Assembly (NCBI RefSeq): GCF_001635455.1
Contig: NZ_LWEH01000613.1
Coordinates: 186,001 to 250,000, forward strand
Direction: 5' to 3'
DNA from: Vibrio sp. HI00D65
Lineage (GTDB): Bacteria > Pseudomonadota > Gammaproteobacteria > Enterobacterales > Vibrionaceae
DNA: 64,000 bases
The first letter of the stretch is position 1. Each line of letters opens with the position of its first letter. The notes beneath the pieces were generated by a model. It ran no database searches and had not been told where the DNA came from. It was given only the letters and a program-made list of their open reading frames with translations. Below, one piece after another: positions 44,907-54,792 of this stretch. The translations under genes were made by a program, and so were the position numbers.

Positions 44907-45635
44907 CTAGGATGTCATTAACTGGTTGAGTTGTTTAAGTGCTTGTTTATGTAATTGACAAATACGAGGTGGTGTCAAATTAAGTACAAGCGCAATTTCA
45001 TGTAAATTGAGTTCGTGTTGATAGAATAGCGTCATTAGCAGTTGGTCTCGTTTAGGCAGCTTACTGAGAGCGCTTTCTAGAGTACGACGGGTATGCTCAT
45101 GCTCCATGCCATCGTATTGTCCCCCCAAGTGGTTGGTGCAACCTGTCTCCATGAGTTGGTCAAGGCTTTGCATCTCTCCAGCTAGTGCGGCATTTTGACG
45201 GTTATAATAGTCTTGTTCATCCGTGCCGAGTGCTTGGATTATCTCTGTATCACTCGGTACTCTGCCGAGCGAACGAGTGAGATCGCGAGTCACATCGTTT
45301 AACTCATGAGCTTGTTGACGCGTTTTTCGGGAACGCCAATCGAGCCGGCGAAGTTCATCCAAAATGGCACCGCGAACTCGGCAGACTGCAAATGCTGGGA
45401 AGTGTGGGTCATCGATATTTTGATAACGACGTCCTGCTTCTATAAGAGCAATGAGGCCAATTTGTTGCATATCTTCAATGCTGCAATGTGAAGTCGCGTG
45501 GACGCGCAGTTGATTCACCACGCGCTTCACCATGATTTGATGGCGCTGTAAGAGTGCATTTTCATCCAATGGGCTAGACGGTATATTCGCTTCTTCTGAA
45601 GAGGTATAACTTTCCTGAAAATTCATTTCTAGCAT
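44907..45635 (-). CDS. lafS: Lateral flagellar sigma-28 factor (LafS)
   Basis: This 242-residue FliA-type sigma factor directs late lateral genes such as lafA. Region 2 (IGLIALIEAGRRYQ and CRVRGAILDELRRLDWRSR) and region 4 (LHEIALVLNLTPPRICQLHKQA) are clear. Its activity is expected to be blocked by LfgM until hook completion. It lies upstream of lafT in the same operon. ATG 45635 has GGAG upstream. Confidence 0.94.
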   Translation of the reverse strand: MLEMNFQESYTSSEEANIPSSPLDENALLQRHQIMVKRVVNQLRVHATSHCSIEDMQQIGLIALIEAGRRYQNIDDPHFPAFAVCRVRGAILDELRRLDWRSRKTRQQAHELNDVTRDLTRSLGRVPSDTEIIQALGTDEQDYYNRQNAALAGEMQSLDQLMETGCTNHLGGQYDGMEHEHTRRTLESALSKLPKRDQLLMTLFYQHELNLHEIALVLNLTPPRICQLHKQALKQLNQLMTS

Positions 45636-45647
45636 GCTTGTGCTCCG

Positions 45648-46157
45648 TTATTGCACAACATATTTAGTCAATATAACGTCATCAATATTTCGTACGATGT
45701 CAGTTTTATCGAAGGCCGAAAGCAAGGTACTTTTAATCTCAGCTTGTAGGGTGTCAATAGTTCCTGGTTGCTGTAGCTCATCAAAGGTTTTGTTACTAAA
45801 CAGCTTAAGTAATGCGTTCTGCACCATAGGCATATAATCATCGATATTTTTTATGCGTTCCAGACGACGTGTTTCTATGGCAAGTTCTAGCATCACAAAG
45901 TGGGTTTGTTTTTTTCCTTTAATGGTTAAAACGACCTTTTCGAGTGGGTGAAAACTGGGCCCATTTTGTTCTGACTTATTTGATGTTAGGAACGCTAATG
46001 GAGATGTTTCTAAAAAGTCATTGATCCCAGCTCCCGACTGACTCAATTCAGCGCTTTTATTTAGATACCAAATTCCCCCAATGACTGTCGTCGCTGAAAC
46101 GAGGGCACTGGTGATGATCATGGCGATAAACAGCGTGATCATTTGTTTTTTTGTCAT
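45648..46157 (-). CDS. lafF: Lateral flagellar FliL-like basal body protein (LafF)
   Basis: This 169-residue single-pass membrane protein has an N-terminal TM segment (MITLFIAMIITSALVSATTVI) and a periplasmic FliL domain (HPLEKVVLTIKGKKQTHFVMLELAIE). FliL proteins surround the stator and aid torque under load. It follows lafE and precedes lafS. Confidence 0.88.
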   Translation of the reverse strand: MTKKQMITLFIAMIITSALVSATTVIGGIWYLNKSAELSQSGAGINDFLETSPLAFLTSNKSEQNGPSFHPLEKVVLTIKGKKQTHFVMLELAIETRRLERIKNIDDYMPMVQNALLKLFSNKTFDELQQPGTIDTLQAEIKSTLLSAFDKTDIVRNIDDVILTKYVVQ

Positions 46158-46179
46158 AACCTTTTTCCTCGATAGTTGA

Positions 46180-47088
46180 TTAGGCTTGAGTGTTCAGCCA
46201 GTGTTCTGAAGAGTTCGCTGCTGTATCGGATTGCAAGGGCTTCGCGTCTCGCGCGGCAAGAATAGTGATTTCATCTGATTCTGATTCTGGTGTGTGGTGT
46301 GATCGTTCATGACCTTGGTCTGAACCGACATTCACATCGACATGAACGAAGTTTTGCTCTTGCAGCTCAGCACGTAAACGTTCTGATACTTGTATTAGTG
46401 CTTCACGTGTTACCGCGTTAGTGGCGTTGATTTGCACGCTCAAACGATCACCTTCAACCCGAACTAATAAATCGAGTTTGCCGAGTTCGGGCGGATCGAG
46501 ACGGATTTTTGCTTCTTGCAAGTTTTGTTGCGCTTGTAGCGTCACGCGGTCTTGTAGCACTTGCAACATCTGCTCACCCCATCTACCAGAGCCGGTATCA
46601 ACGCGAACGGAAGACCACTCCGCACCTTGAGCTTGAGTTGCTGCAAGCAGTGAGGTTGGATTGGAATGTTGCGTCGCCAGTATTTGCGATAGCATGCTGC
46701 CTGCTGATATGTGATCGTGAGTGGGCAGGCTTAGCGACGGTTTCAAATCATAAGTAGAAACTTTAAGTGAGAGTGGTATGTTCGTTTGAACACCACTTTG
46801 GTTGTCTTGTGGAGGGACAGTTTTTACAGGTGTGAAAGTTTGCGCTTGCGTGGCCAGGTTCATTGAGGGTGTAGCGTTACCGAATAACAGTTCATCAGAG
46901 CTGTCCTCCGTATTGAGCTCAATTGAGCTGACGTCAGGTTGCACAGCTTCCGAGGATGAGACTGGCGCAAGTAAGCGAAATTCAGCATTGGTGGCAGGCG
47001 CATTGGTTGGCGTCTGTTGGGTGACCGTGACTGGTTTTGCTGGCGATGAAGAAGGTGAATTCGCAGACATTGAGTTAGTGACCATCAT
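46180..47088 (-). CDS. lafE: Lateral flagellar hook-length control protein (LafE, FliK type)
   Basis: This 302-residue protein sets hook length and triggers the export switch. A low-complexity, serine/threonine/proline-rich N-terminal half is followed by the conserved C-terminal domain (RLDPPELGKLDLLVRVEGDRLSVQI). The start overlaps the lafD stop (ATGA). Confidence 0.88.
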   Translation of the reverse strand: MMVTNSMSANSPSSSPAKPVTVTQQTPTNAPATNAEFRLLAPVSSSEAVQPDVSSIELNTEDSSDELLFGNATPSMNLATQAQTFTPVKTVPPQDNQSGVQTNIPLSLKVSTYDLKPSLSLPTHDHISAGSMLSQILATQHSNPTSLLAATQAQGAEWSSVRVDTGSGRWGEQMLQVLQDRVTLQAQQNLQEAKIRLDPPELGKLDLLVRVEGDRLSVQINATNAVTREALIQVSERLRAELQEQNFVHVDVNVGSDQGHERSHHTPESESDEITILAARDAKPLQSDTAANSSEHWLNTQA

Positions 47089-47405
47089 TGCGTTAGCTCC
47101 ATTGTCATCGCGAGTTGATATGTCATGGCACGTTCTTGTTGATCGTTGACCATATTCATCTCTTGTTTTAGCTCGCTGGTGGCTCTTTCAAGCTCTGTAA
47201 ACGCAGCGGCATGCATGGCTTTTGCTCGCTGGATTTCCGGTGCGAGTTTCGGATTTTTTAACAAAGACTTATTGTTGAAAAGCAACTCACGCAACTGTAG
47301 GTCTAAGCGTTTGAGGGCTTGCCAATCGGCTGTCTTGGTCGCGATGTGGATCCGCTTTGATAAGTGACGAAATCGCTCAGGCGATACGTTATGCTTGCTG
47401 TCCAA
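47085..47405 (-). CDS. lafD: Lateral flagellar FliT-like protein (LafD)
   Basis: This 106-residue helical protein lies between lafC (FliS) and lafE. The position matches FliT, the chaperone of the filament cap protein. Sequence similarity is not strong, so the call rests on size, helical content and order. It overlaps lafC by 17 bases and lafE by 4. Confidence 0.65.
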   Translation of the reverse strand: MDSKHNVSPERFRHLSKRIHIATKTADWQALKRLDLQLRELLFNNKSLLKNPKLAPEIQRAKAMHAAAFTELERATSELKQEMNMVNDQQERAMTYQLAMTMELTQ

Positions 47406-47775
47406 AATTCATCCATCCTTCTCGAATGTTGCCCATTACGCGCTCAATGTTATCTAAACGTAGGGCGTCATTTTGCACACTGGTGTGGTACAGCTCAGCT
47501 TGGCAAAAGTCATAAAGTTGGCGTAAGTTTTCCGCTACTTCACCGCCATTCTCCTCATCCAAGGCACTGGTGAGGCCAATGAGAATGTTCATACATTTAT
47601 TAATACCAGCGCCTTTTTCTGCGAGGCGATTAGCCGCAAGGTGGCCACGTACTCGTTCGACTTCATCAAGTAGGCCATCAATGAGCATCACCACAAGTTG
47701 GTGCGGATTAGCTGATGCGGCTTGTGCATCAAGATCAACCTGCTGGTATGAGTCATAGCCAGAATCCATGAGCAT
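47389..47775 (-). CDS. lafC: Lateral flagellin chaperone FliS (LafC)
   Basis: This 128-residue helical chaperone binds flagellin LafA before export. PHQLVVMLIDGLLDEVERVRGHL and NILIGLTSALDEENGGEVAENLRQLYDF are FliS-type helices. ATG 47775 has GGAG upstream. The frame also extends to 47802. Confidence 0.9.
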   Translation of the reverse strand: MLMDSGYDSYQQVDLDAQAASANPHQLVVMLIDGLLDEVERVRGHLAANRLAEKGAGINKCMNILIGLTSALDEENGGEVAENLRQLYDFCQAELYHTSVQNDALRLDNIERVMGNIREGWMNFGQQA

Positions 47776-47794
47776 AAATATTTCTCCGTTAGCG

Positions 47795-49132
47795 TTAACC
47801 AAACATCGACATTGTTTGATTCATTTGATTCATTAAGGTATTCATTTGAGTAAATTGCTTGAGGTAGCGGTCGTAAGACATCTCGTATTTCCGCTCAAGC
47901 GTTGCTTGCTTATCTTCAATACGATCTAAGTTGGATTGCAGCGCCTCTTTACGCGAATTAAACGTACCTGTTGAGTATTTTAGAAAGGGGACCATCATGT
48001 CATCTAATGAGTCTAATAAAGCGCCTTCACCGTTAAACATTGCTTCTATTGCTGCGCTATTGTTCTGCTGAGCAGCATCGAACTTTTCTTGGTCTATGAC
48101 CATTTTTCCCGAGCGATCGAGGGTGATACCGACTTCACTGAGTCGCATTCCGCCATGCTCTCCGCGCACTAAACTGGTGAGTTGGCTCTCAATTGAGCGT
48201 AGAGTTGGGTCACTGGCTAATGCCCCACGGGCTTTAGTTTCGCTCCCAATTTGAGTATGTTCATCGAGGGTTGAAACGAGCGTGTTGTAGGCTTCAATAA
48301 ATTGGTCAATTTGTTCTTTTGTGCCTTCCTTATCGGTACCTATCCCGAGAGAAATGGGGGTATCTCCCGTTGATTGAGCCTTATTCACAGTGATGTCAAC
48401 GCCATCAATTACACCTTCAAAGGTATTACTTGAATTGGTGAGCTTCAGGCCGCTACTTTCTGCACCTAGCCAGATTACTGCGTCTTGTGGCTTGCTTATT
48501 TCTGTTGTATTGCTAAACGCGTTTTCAAACCAGTTTTCTCCTGTACCTGAAGCATTCACGTTGATGGTATTTGCTGTGCCAGTTTCAGTACTCGATAGCA
48601 TTAAGTGCGTTTGACCATTTGAGCGCACTAAGGTGGCATTAACCCCGGGGTTGTTGGGATTATTGTTGATGGTGGTGACTAAATCGGTCATGGTGGCTTT
48701 TCCGTCGCCATTGTTATCAATGGAAGATAAGTCCAACGTCATCGTTTCGCCATCAATGGTGACTTCTAATACGCCTGTGGTTGGTACTTCTGTTGTAGCA
48801 TCCAAGCTTGCAGGCATCCCCGTAGAGATTTGATGTGACGTCGCAACTTGTTCGACAAAAATCTGATAGTTACCTGATATCGCATTAGCATCAGTGTTTG
48901 CCGTGAAGTAGCCATCTTGAGAGAGTGTTGCCGAGTTTTTAATGATGCTATTGGTGCTACTGTTGATGTCATTTATTGCAGTACGGAAATCACGTAGTGC
49001 GTTTTCAACTTTTCCAAGTGCAGTAAGTTGAGCTTGGTATTTGTCTGCTTGCAATTGGTAGCGCTGTTGAAACGGCTGTACATCGTACGTGGCCAACTGG
49101 GTTGCCATGGTTATTGGATCTAATGAACTCAT
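47795..49132 (-). CDS. lafB: Lateral filament cap protein FliD (LafB)
   Basis: This 445-residue hook-associated protein 2 forms the cap at the filament tip. The N-terminal coiled region (SSLDPITMATQLATYDVQPFQQRYQLQAD), the middle Ig-like domains, and the C-terminal helices (LDRIEDKQATLERKYEMSYDRYLKQFTQMNTLM) match FliD. It heads the lafB-C-D-E-F-S-T-U unit, 482 bases downstream of lafA. Confidence 0.92.
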   Translation of the reverse strand: MSSLDPITMATQLATYDVQPFQQRYQLQADKYQAQLTALGKVENALRDFRTAINDINSSTNSIIKNSATLSQDGYFTANTDANAISGNYQIFVEQVATSHQISTGMPASLDATTEVPTTGVLEVTIDGETMTLDLSSIDNNGDGKATMTDLVTTINNNPNNPGVNATLVRSNGQTHLMLSSTETGTANTINVNASGTGENWFENAFSNTTEISKPQDAVIWLGAESSGLKLTNSSNTFEGVIDGVDITVNKAQSTGDTPISLGIGTDKEGTKEQIDQFIEAYNTLVSTLDEHTQIGSETKARGALASDPTLRSIESQLTSLVRGEHGGMRLSEVGITLDRSGKMVIDQEKFDAAQQNNSAAIEAMFNGEGALLDSLDDMMVPFLKYSTGTFNSRKEALQSNLDRIEDKQATLERKYEMSYDRYLKQFTQMNTLMNQMNQTMSMFG

Positions 49133-49614
49133 CAGGTCACTCCCTCTCTTATTTATATTTGGCGTATTTATGCCGTCAACTAATCTCTAGAAGCAAGAAC
49201 TGAGCCTGATGCTTAAGTTCTTATTTATCAGTCGCTTATGTTGACATCCTGAGCTTGGGCGGAAGCGTTTTTTCCACCTTTACCGTTCCTTCTTTCCCCT
49301 TAATAAATAGGGAAGGGGTTACTCAATAAAGGCGACCGAATACAAGAGAATATTTAATCGAGACTCGCTAAAAGTGTATTGTTTTACTTTTTTGCGGAGG
49401 TTGGCTTTTACGAGTTACTGTTTAAGGGGAGAAGTTATGTAATACCAAAGGTACCGTAGCGAGTGTTTTGGCTTTCAGTCGATTTAGTCACTTAATTAAT
49501 CAGATTTTTAATAAGCTTTGATGTTCGTCAGCGATGACGATTGATTTTATCTTTAGCATAAATAAAAGCCTCCCTGAATTTAGAGAGGCTTTAACGATGA
49601 ATCTAACGGTAAAA
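49133..49614. other. Intergenic region between lafA and lafB
   Basis: This is 482 AT-rich bases. The lafA terminator lies near its right end (49565-49592). A 7-bp inverted repeat, AAGAACT/AGTTCTT, is at 49195-49222. A sigma-28 or sigma-54 promoter for lafB must lie here but was not convincingly found. Confidence 0.5.
49565..49592 (-). terminator. Terminator of lafA
   Basis: The stem AAAGCCTC / GAGGCTTT has a 12-base loop, with T-rich sequence following on the minus strand (CTTTTATTTAT). It lies 22 bases after the lafA stop. Confidence 0.75.
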
Positions 49615-50526
49615 TTAGCGCAGTAGCGACATAGCCATGCCTGGCAACTGGTTCGTTTGAGAGAGCACCGTTGTGCCGGCTTGCATCAGCATTTGGTTCT
49701 TCGTCATATTTGAAGACTCTACGGCGAAATCAGCGTCCATGATACGACCCTTCGCAGCCGATGTGTTTTCTACCATGTTACCTAGGTTGGTCATGGTGTG
49801 TTCTAGACGGTTGATGCTTGCACCTAAATCAGAACGAACAGCACCCAATTGACCGATAACACCGCCGTCGGCAGCGCTACCAGCACCACCAGTACCTGAG
49901 TCAGAGTTGACTGACAGTGCATCCATCATATCTTGAGGGGAGTGACCAGCACCAGCTGCTGTGAAATCAGCCGTTTTTGCGTCAGCAGCAAAAGTCTTTA
50001 ATGCAGCCAAACCTGTTGTACTAGAGGCTCCCGCCCCACCAATGGTCATGGTTTCTGCCTGTGATGAGCCAATTTGGAATGTAACACCTGAACTGATTGC
50101 ACCACCCGCATCAAGCAGGTTATTACCACCAAAGCTGGTGTTGGTGATGATGTTTTCTAACTCTTCACCTAGGGCTTGGAACTCTGAAGATAGAGACGCC
50201 AGGTCAGCATCTGAGTTTGTGCCATTGGCCGCTTGCGTAGCAAGGTCGTTCATTCGGTAAGCGATGTTGGTCATTTCGTCCATCGCACCTTCGGCTGTTT
50301 GCATCATTGAGATGCCATCTTGTGCATTACGCATAGCGACGCTCATCCCGCGAGTTTGCGCTTCTAAGCGGTTAGCAATTTGTAGGCCCGCAGCATCATC
50401 GGCCGCTGAGTTAATACGTAGACCCGTACTTAAGCGCTCCATGGAAGTATTTAGTAGGTCATTAGTTTTAGTGATGTTGTTTTGTGTAACTAGCGAAGCG
50501 TAGTTAGTGTGCATTGATAGAGCCAT
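49615..50526 (-). CDS. lafA: Lateral flagellin
   Basis: This 303-residue filament subunit has a conserved N-terminus (LLNTSMERLSTGLRINSAADDAAGLQIA) and C-terminus (NMTKNQMLMQAGTTVLSQTNQLPGMAMSLL) flanking a short glycine/alanine-rich variable centre. The ATG at 50526 has AGGAGA upstream. The frame extends to 50613 but that is not flagellin-like. It is a single gene, as expected for lateral filaments, and probably LafS-dependent. Confidence 0.95.
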   Translation of the reverse strand: MALSMHTNYASLVTQNNITKTNDLLNTSMERLSTGLRINSAADDAAGLQIANRLEAQTRGMSVAMRNAQDGISMMQTAEGAMDEMTNIAYRMNDLATQAANGTNSDADLASLSSEFQALGEELENIITNTSFGGNNLLDAGGAISSGVTFQIGSSQAETMTIGGAGASSTTGLAALKTFAADAKTADFTAAGAGHSPQDMMDALSVNSDSGTGGAGSAADGGVIGQLGAVRSDLGASINRLEHTMTNLGNMVENTSAAKGRIMDADFAVESSNMTKNQMLMQAGTTVLSQTNQLPGMAMSLLR

Positions 50527-50703
50527 AATCTGTTCTCCTTGATGGTTCAATGTGGGACTATCGCCCCGCTCACTAACAAGAGGCGGTTGGTTAGGTTTGA
50601 TGATTAATTGCAAATATGAAAATTTTCTAAAAATTGCTAATTTTGATGTGTTTTAGTGACATTTATTCCAGAAAAAATCGTGTTTTAAGACTGTTCAGAC
50701 ATG

Positions 50704-50741
50704 AAAAAGGGCGAGTGCTTATTGCTGAACTCGTCCTTTTT
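50704..50741 (-). terminator. Terminator of the lfiM-lfhA-EAL unit
   Basis: The stem AAAAAGGGCGAG / CTCGTCCTTTTT (one G-T pair) lies 12 bases after the stop of the EAL-like gene, isolating it from lafA. Confidence 0.85.
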
Positions 50742-50753
50742 CTTTAGCCCCGT

Positions 50754-51551
50754 TTAATCATCGCCGAACGATTTAAACGACAATGAAGTGGGAATATCAC
50801 TGAAATAGCCGAAGTAATAACTCGCACCGAGTAAGCGGTAACGATTGAGCTCGTTTTGGCTTGCGACTCTACCTGCCACCCAAGGGAACTGATTACGACG
50901 TAGGAAGCGTGCGATGGGAAGGAACGCATGCTGATCTTGCTTGTTTTCCATGGTGACAGATAGCTTGATCAGATCGGGTTCAAACTCGGCAATGCGTTCA
51001 AAGTGTGTTTGGCTGGTCGCAATTTCAAACCACAAGGCATACGCGTTGTCTTTCAGCTGTTCAACTAAAGCAGCAACGCGTTCATGGAGGCACAGAGTTT
51101 CATCGGCTTGCAAAGCGGGCACGACATGTTGAAATGCTGCCTTGTGGAATTGAATCATCTGATTCAAAAAGTGACGCCCTGCTTGCCATAGTAAGGCGTC
51201 GACCCGGATAGGCACCACGACATTGCTGATAAGGTCCGAATGAAAGGTATCGATCTGGAACTGAGTTTGGCGCAGGGCTAAAAACAAGCTGTATAAATCT
51301 AAGCAATATTGCATTTGCTCAGACAGTTTAAACTGATAAACACTCTGTTCGCCATGTACACCAAAGCGCAAGGTAAGGTGCTGGTATTCCACCTCACCGG
51401 TTTTGGTTTTGCGGATGGCCTGACAGGCGTGTTGAATGTCTTTGTGTTTGAGCGCATCAAACACCAGTTGGTCGTCGTTCGTGACAATGTGTTGTAGTGC
51501 GAGATCGCACAAGTAGTCATACATCGCTTTTGTTGAGATGAGATTAGCCAA
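50754..51551 (-). CDS. Degenerate EAL-domain-like protein
   Basis: This 265-residue protein appears to be a divergent EAL domain. TGEVEYQHLTLRFG occupies the place of the EAL motif, EPDLIKLSV mimics the substrate strand (PDxIKID), and GASYYFGYF mimics the QGY region. Catalytic glutamate and aspartate residues are not conserved, so phosphodiesterase activity is unlikely. The start overlaps the lfhA stop by 8 bases, indicating translational coupling. By analogy to YdiV, a protein-binding regulatory role in flagellar control is possible but unproven. Confidence 0.6.
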   Translation of the reverse strand: MANLISTKAMYDYLCDLALQHIVTNDDQLVFDALKHKDIQHACQAIRKTKTGEVEYQHLTLRFGVHGEQSVYQFKLSEQMQYCLDLYSLFLALRQTQFQIDTFHSDLISNVVVPIRVDALLWQAGRHFLNQMIQFHKAAFQHVVPALQADETLCLHERVAALVEQLKDNAYALWFEIATSQTHFERIAEFEPDLIKLSVTMENKQDQHAFLPIARFLRRNQFPWVAGRVASQNELNRYRLLGASYYFGYFSDIPTSLSFKSFGDD

Positions 51552-53634
51552 GGTTTCCTACTACATTGATCTGTTTATTTTCTGGGATTTCATTATACGA
51601 CAGTACCGCTAAACCTTGAGTAAAGGTGCGGGCATAACGAGCCAGCAATGGGCGCAGTTGAGGCATTACCAGTAAAATAGGAGGTAAACCTTGTTGTTTC
51701 AGTTGCTGGCGAATTAACGGTAAATTTTGTTGGAATTGGTTTAAAACGTTTGGTTCAATCGGGAAGCTATCGAGCATCACAGGCCCTGCGGCTTGGGCTT
51801 GTTGTAGCGATGACATCAGCATTTGCTCGAGCTCGTCGGACAATGCATAAACGTTGAGCTCACTCTTCTGCCCAATAACTAAATTAACTAGGGTACGTTT
51901 TAGGGCGCAGCGAATATCCGCAGCAAGCAGAATAGGATCTTTTGTATTTTCTGAAGATTCCAACATAGTATTGGCTATGGTTCGAATGTCTTTTAACGGA
52001 ACCTGGTCGAGCAACAGTTGACGGTAGACCTTCAGTTGTTGAGCTGGTGTTAATGCGGCCACTAAGGCCTCGGCTAATTTAGGAGCTTGCGCAGAGAGCC
52101 TTTGAATCATTGCCTCAACATCATCATGTGTAAATAGTTCAGCTAAGTTGGTTTTTATAATTTTGCTAATATGTGTGGCGATAACGGTGCCATCATCAAC
52201 CACTTGATACCCCATATTAAGTGCTTTAGCTTTATCTTTATGTTCTATCCATACTGCCGGTAATTGGTATGCGGGATCACTGCCTAAAATGCCGTCGATT
52301 TCACCATAGGTCTCGCCAACGGCAATCGCCATCAAACGTTCTGGTTCAATAAAACCTTGTTCAATCACTTCACCATTTAGAGCAAGGGTGTATTGATTGG
52401 GTTTTAGACTTAGGTTGTCGCGGATACGCACTTCTGGGAGTAGGAACCCAACCTGTTCTGAAAGATTTTTGCGAACGCCACGAATACGCTGTGCCAAGGG
52501 GGCACCTTGTTCTTTGTTGACCAAGTGCACTAAGCGGTAGCCTAAGGCGAGAGACAAAGTTTGAACATGAGGAATCATATCCCAAGTGAGTGTGGTCTCT
52601 TCTTCTTGCATCGTTTGAGAGAGCGCTTCCACTTGATCCATTTGAGGTGTCTGAACCGACCGTTTACTTTGTCGCCAGCCAGCAAAGGCTAGCGCGGCGG
52701 CAAAACTAAAAAAGGCCAAATGCGGCATACCAGGTACGATACCAATCACGATCATAATACCTGCAACAGTAAATAAGGTTGCAGGTGTTGCTAGTAGCTG
52801 TCTGTGCATGGTTTCTGACATGCCATTGTCGCTATCATTGATGCGGGTCACGATGATCGCGGCGGCTGTTGCCAATAGTAGCGATGGAATTTGCGCGACT
52901 AAGCCATCACCAATGGTGAGCAACGCATAGGTTTTGAAAGCTTCTGAAGCGGGCAACCCATACTCGAATACACCAATGCTGATACCACCAATGATGTTGA
53001 TAAATAAGATCAATAGCCCCGCGACGGCGTCGCCACGAACAAATTTAGAAGCACCATCCATGGAACCATGGAAATCGGCTTCATTGGCGACTTCCTTACG
53101 ACGTAAGCGGGCGCTTTCTTGGTCAATTAAACCAGCATTGAGATCGGCATCGATCGCCATTTGTTTGCCCGGTAAGGCGTCCAAGGTAAAGCGAGCCGAT
53201 ACTTCCGAAATTCGCTCACCACCTTTAGTGATGACGACAAAGTTAATGATCATCAAAATGATGAAGACCACCATACCTACGACATAATTCCCACCGATAA
53301 CGACTTCACCAAAGGCTTGAATGACTTTACCTGCCGCATCGCCGCCATTATGACCTTCGAGTAAGACGATTCGGGTTGAAGCAACGTTCAGCGTCAGCCT
53401 GAGTAATGTAGCTACCAACAAAATAGTGGGAAAGACCGAAAAGTCCAGCGGTCGTTTCGCTGTGGTACTGACCAATAATACTAAGATCGCTAACACGATG
53501 TTGAAGGTAAACAGCGCATCCAATAGTAGTGGTGGCAATGGCAAAATCACCATGGCTAAAACCATGAGTAAGACGATTGGAATGCCAATGTAGCCTTTGG
53601 TGGAGGTATGAAGTTGTTTTAACCAGCTAAACAT
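51544..53634 (-). CDS. lfhA: Lateral flagellar export gate protein FlhA
   Basis: This 696-residue export-gate platform has eight N-terminal TM helices with the FHIPEP core (RPLDFSVFPTILLVATLLRLTLNVASTRIVLLEG) and FVVITKGGERISEVSARFTLDALPGKQMAIDADL. A large cytoplasmic domain follows that docks export chaperones. The length fits FlhA (about 690-700). It lies 30 bases after lfhB and overlaps the EAL-like gene. Confidence 0.96.
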   Translation of the reverse strand: MFSWLKQLHTSTKGYIGIPIVLLMVLAMVILPLPPLLLDALFTFNIVLAILVLLVSTTAKRPLDFSVFPTILLVATLLRLTLNVASTRIVLLEGHNGGDAAGKVIQAFGEVVIGGNYVVGMVVFIILMIINFVVITKGGERISEVSARFTLDALPGKQMAIDADLNAGLIDQESARLRRKEVANEADFHGSMDGASKFVRGDAVAGLLILFINIIGGISIGVFEYGLPASEAFKTYALLTIGDGLVAQIPSLLLATAAAIIVTRINDSDNGMSETMHRQLLATPATLFTVAGIMIVIGIVPGMPHLAFFSFAAALAFAGWRQSKRSVQTPQMDQVEALSQTMQEEETTLTWDMIPHVQTLSLALGYRLVHLVNKEQGAPLAQRIRGVRKNLSEQVGFLLPEVRIRDNLSLKPNQYTLALNGEVIEQGFIEPERLMAIAVGETYGEIDGILGSDPAYQLPAVWIEHKDKAKALNMGYQVVDDGTVIATHISKIIKTNLAELFTHDDVEAMIQRLSAQAPKLAEALVAALTPAQQLKVYRQLLLDQVPLKDIRTIANTMLESSENTKDPILLAADIRCALKRTLVNLVIGQKSELNVYALSDELEQMLMSSLQQAQAAGPVMLDSFPIEPNVLNQFQQNLPLIRQQLKQQGLPPILLVMPQLRPLLARYARTFTQGLAVLSYNEIPENKQINVVGNLG

Positions 53635-53664
53635 GTTGTCGTGTCCTTGGGTAAACGCGGTTGA

Positions 53665-54792
53665 TCAGTGTTGTAAGTGTTTTGGAATTGAAAAGTGAGG
53701 CAAAGGTGTCGGTTCTTGTCCTTGCCCTTTACGAAAGGCTTTCAATTGCAAAACGTAAGTCAGAATATGAGCTACTGCGACATAAAGTTGATTTGGGATT
53801 GCTTGCTCAATGGCTGTGGTGTGATAAATCGAACGCGTCAGTGGAGGAGCGTTGATGATCTCGATGTCATTATCTCTGGCAATACGTTGAATATGCATCG
53901 CCGTCTCATCTACTCCTTTCGCGACGAGAAAGGGAGCGTCTGAGATGGAAGGATCGTACTTTAATGCAACGGCATAGTGAGTTGGGTTCGTGACAATCAC
54001 ATCGGCTGTTGGCACCATCTTGTCAATTTTACGACGTGCGAACTGTTGCTGAATTTGTCTAATACGCTGCTTGACCTCAGGACGACCCTCGTTATTTTTG
54101 TATTCCTCTTTGATCTCTTGTTTGGTCATTTTGAGCTCTTTAAGGTGCTCCCAACGCTGATAAGGAATGTCAATGACGCCAAACAGCAATAAGGCAACTC
54201 CCATGAGCAAGACACCTTCGAACAAGATCGACATGATTAAAGTAACCCCTTGGTTTAGCGGTAAAGTTTGCATTCCAAGTAGAGACTGAAGATGATTGTC
54301 GAGATAGCCATACAGGATTCCGAAAATGACTAGAACTTTAACGGTAGACTTGATCAATTCGACAATCGACCGAGTTGAGAAAATACGTTTAATGCCTGAA
54401 ATGGGATTTATTTTACTGAATTTGGGCATGATATTGGCTGGTCGGAATATCCATCCTCCCAGAGCCATAGTACTGCCAAATGTCACGATGATAATGACAA
54501 TGAACAGTGGTAGCAGCATCTCAATGATGACTGCTAAGCTTTGACCGATATGCTCTACAAGTCGGCTTGGGTTTTCCAAATCAGCTTTGGTCAGGGACAT
54601 GTTGTAACGAAAGATTCCCGACATACTTTCCCAGATTGCACTTAATTGTGACTGAAAAAATAAAGCGACGGCTAGAAAGATAGCGGCGGTTGTGAAGTCT
54701 TTCGCTCGTGGTATCTGCCCTTCTTGGCGGGCTTTTTTTACTTTTTGAGGAGAGGCTTTTTCCGTTTTATCCTGTGATGATTGCTGGCTCAT
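53665..54792 (-). CDS. lfhB: Lateral flagellar export switch protein FlhB
   Basis: This 375-residue membrane protein starts SQDKTEKASPQKVKKARQEGQIPRAKD. It has four TM segments and the autocleavage motif NPTH in VTNPTHYAVALKYD, which controls the substrate-specificity switch together with LafE. It overlaps lfiR by 4 bases. Confidence 0.96.
   Translation of the reverse strand: MSQQSSQDKTEKASPQKVKKARQEGQIPRAKDFTTAAIFLAVALFFQSQLSAIWESMSGIFRYNMSLTKADLENPSRLVEHIGQSLAVIIEMLLPLFIVIIIVTFGSTMALGGWIFRPANIMPKFSKINPISGIKRIFSTRSIVELIKSTVKVLVIFGILYGYLDNHLQSLLGMQTLPLNQGVTLIMSILFEGVLLMGVALLLFGVIDIPYQRWEHLKELKMTKQEIKEEYKNNEGRPEVKQRIRQIQQQFARRKIDKMVPTADVIVTNPTHYAVALKYDPSISDAPFLVAKGVDETAMHIQRIARDNDIEIINAPPLTRSIYHTTAIEQAIPNQLYVAVAHILTYVLQLKAFRKGQGQEPTPLPHFSIPKHLQH

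Noticed and set aside
50558..50565. GGCGATAG as a sigma-28 -10 element for lafA
   Set aside because: Resembles GCCGATAA, but no TAAA-like -35 at the right distance upstream on the minus strand.
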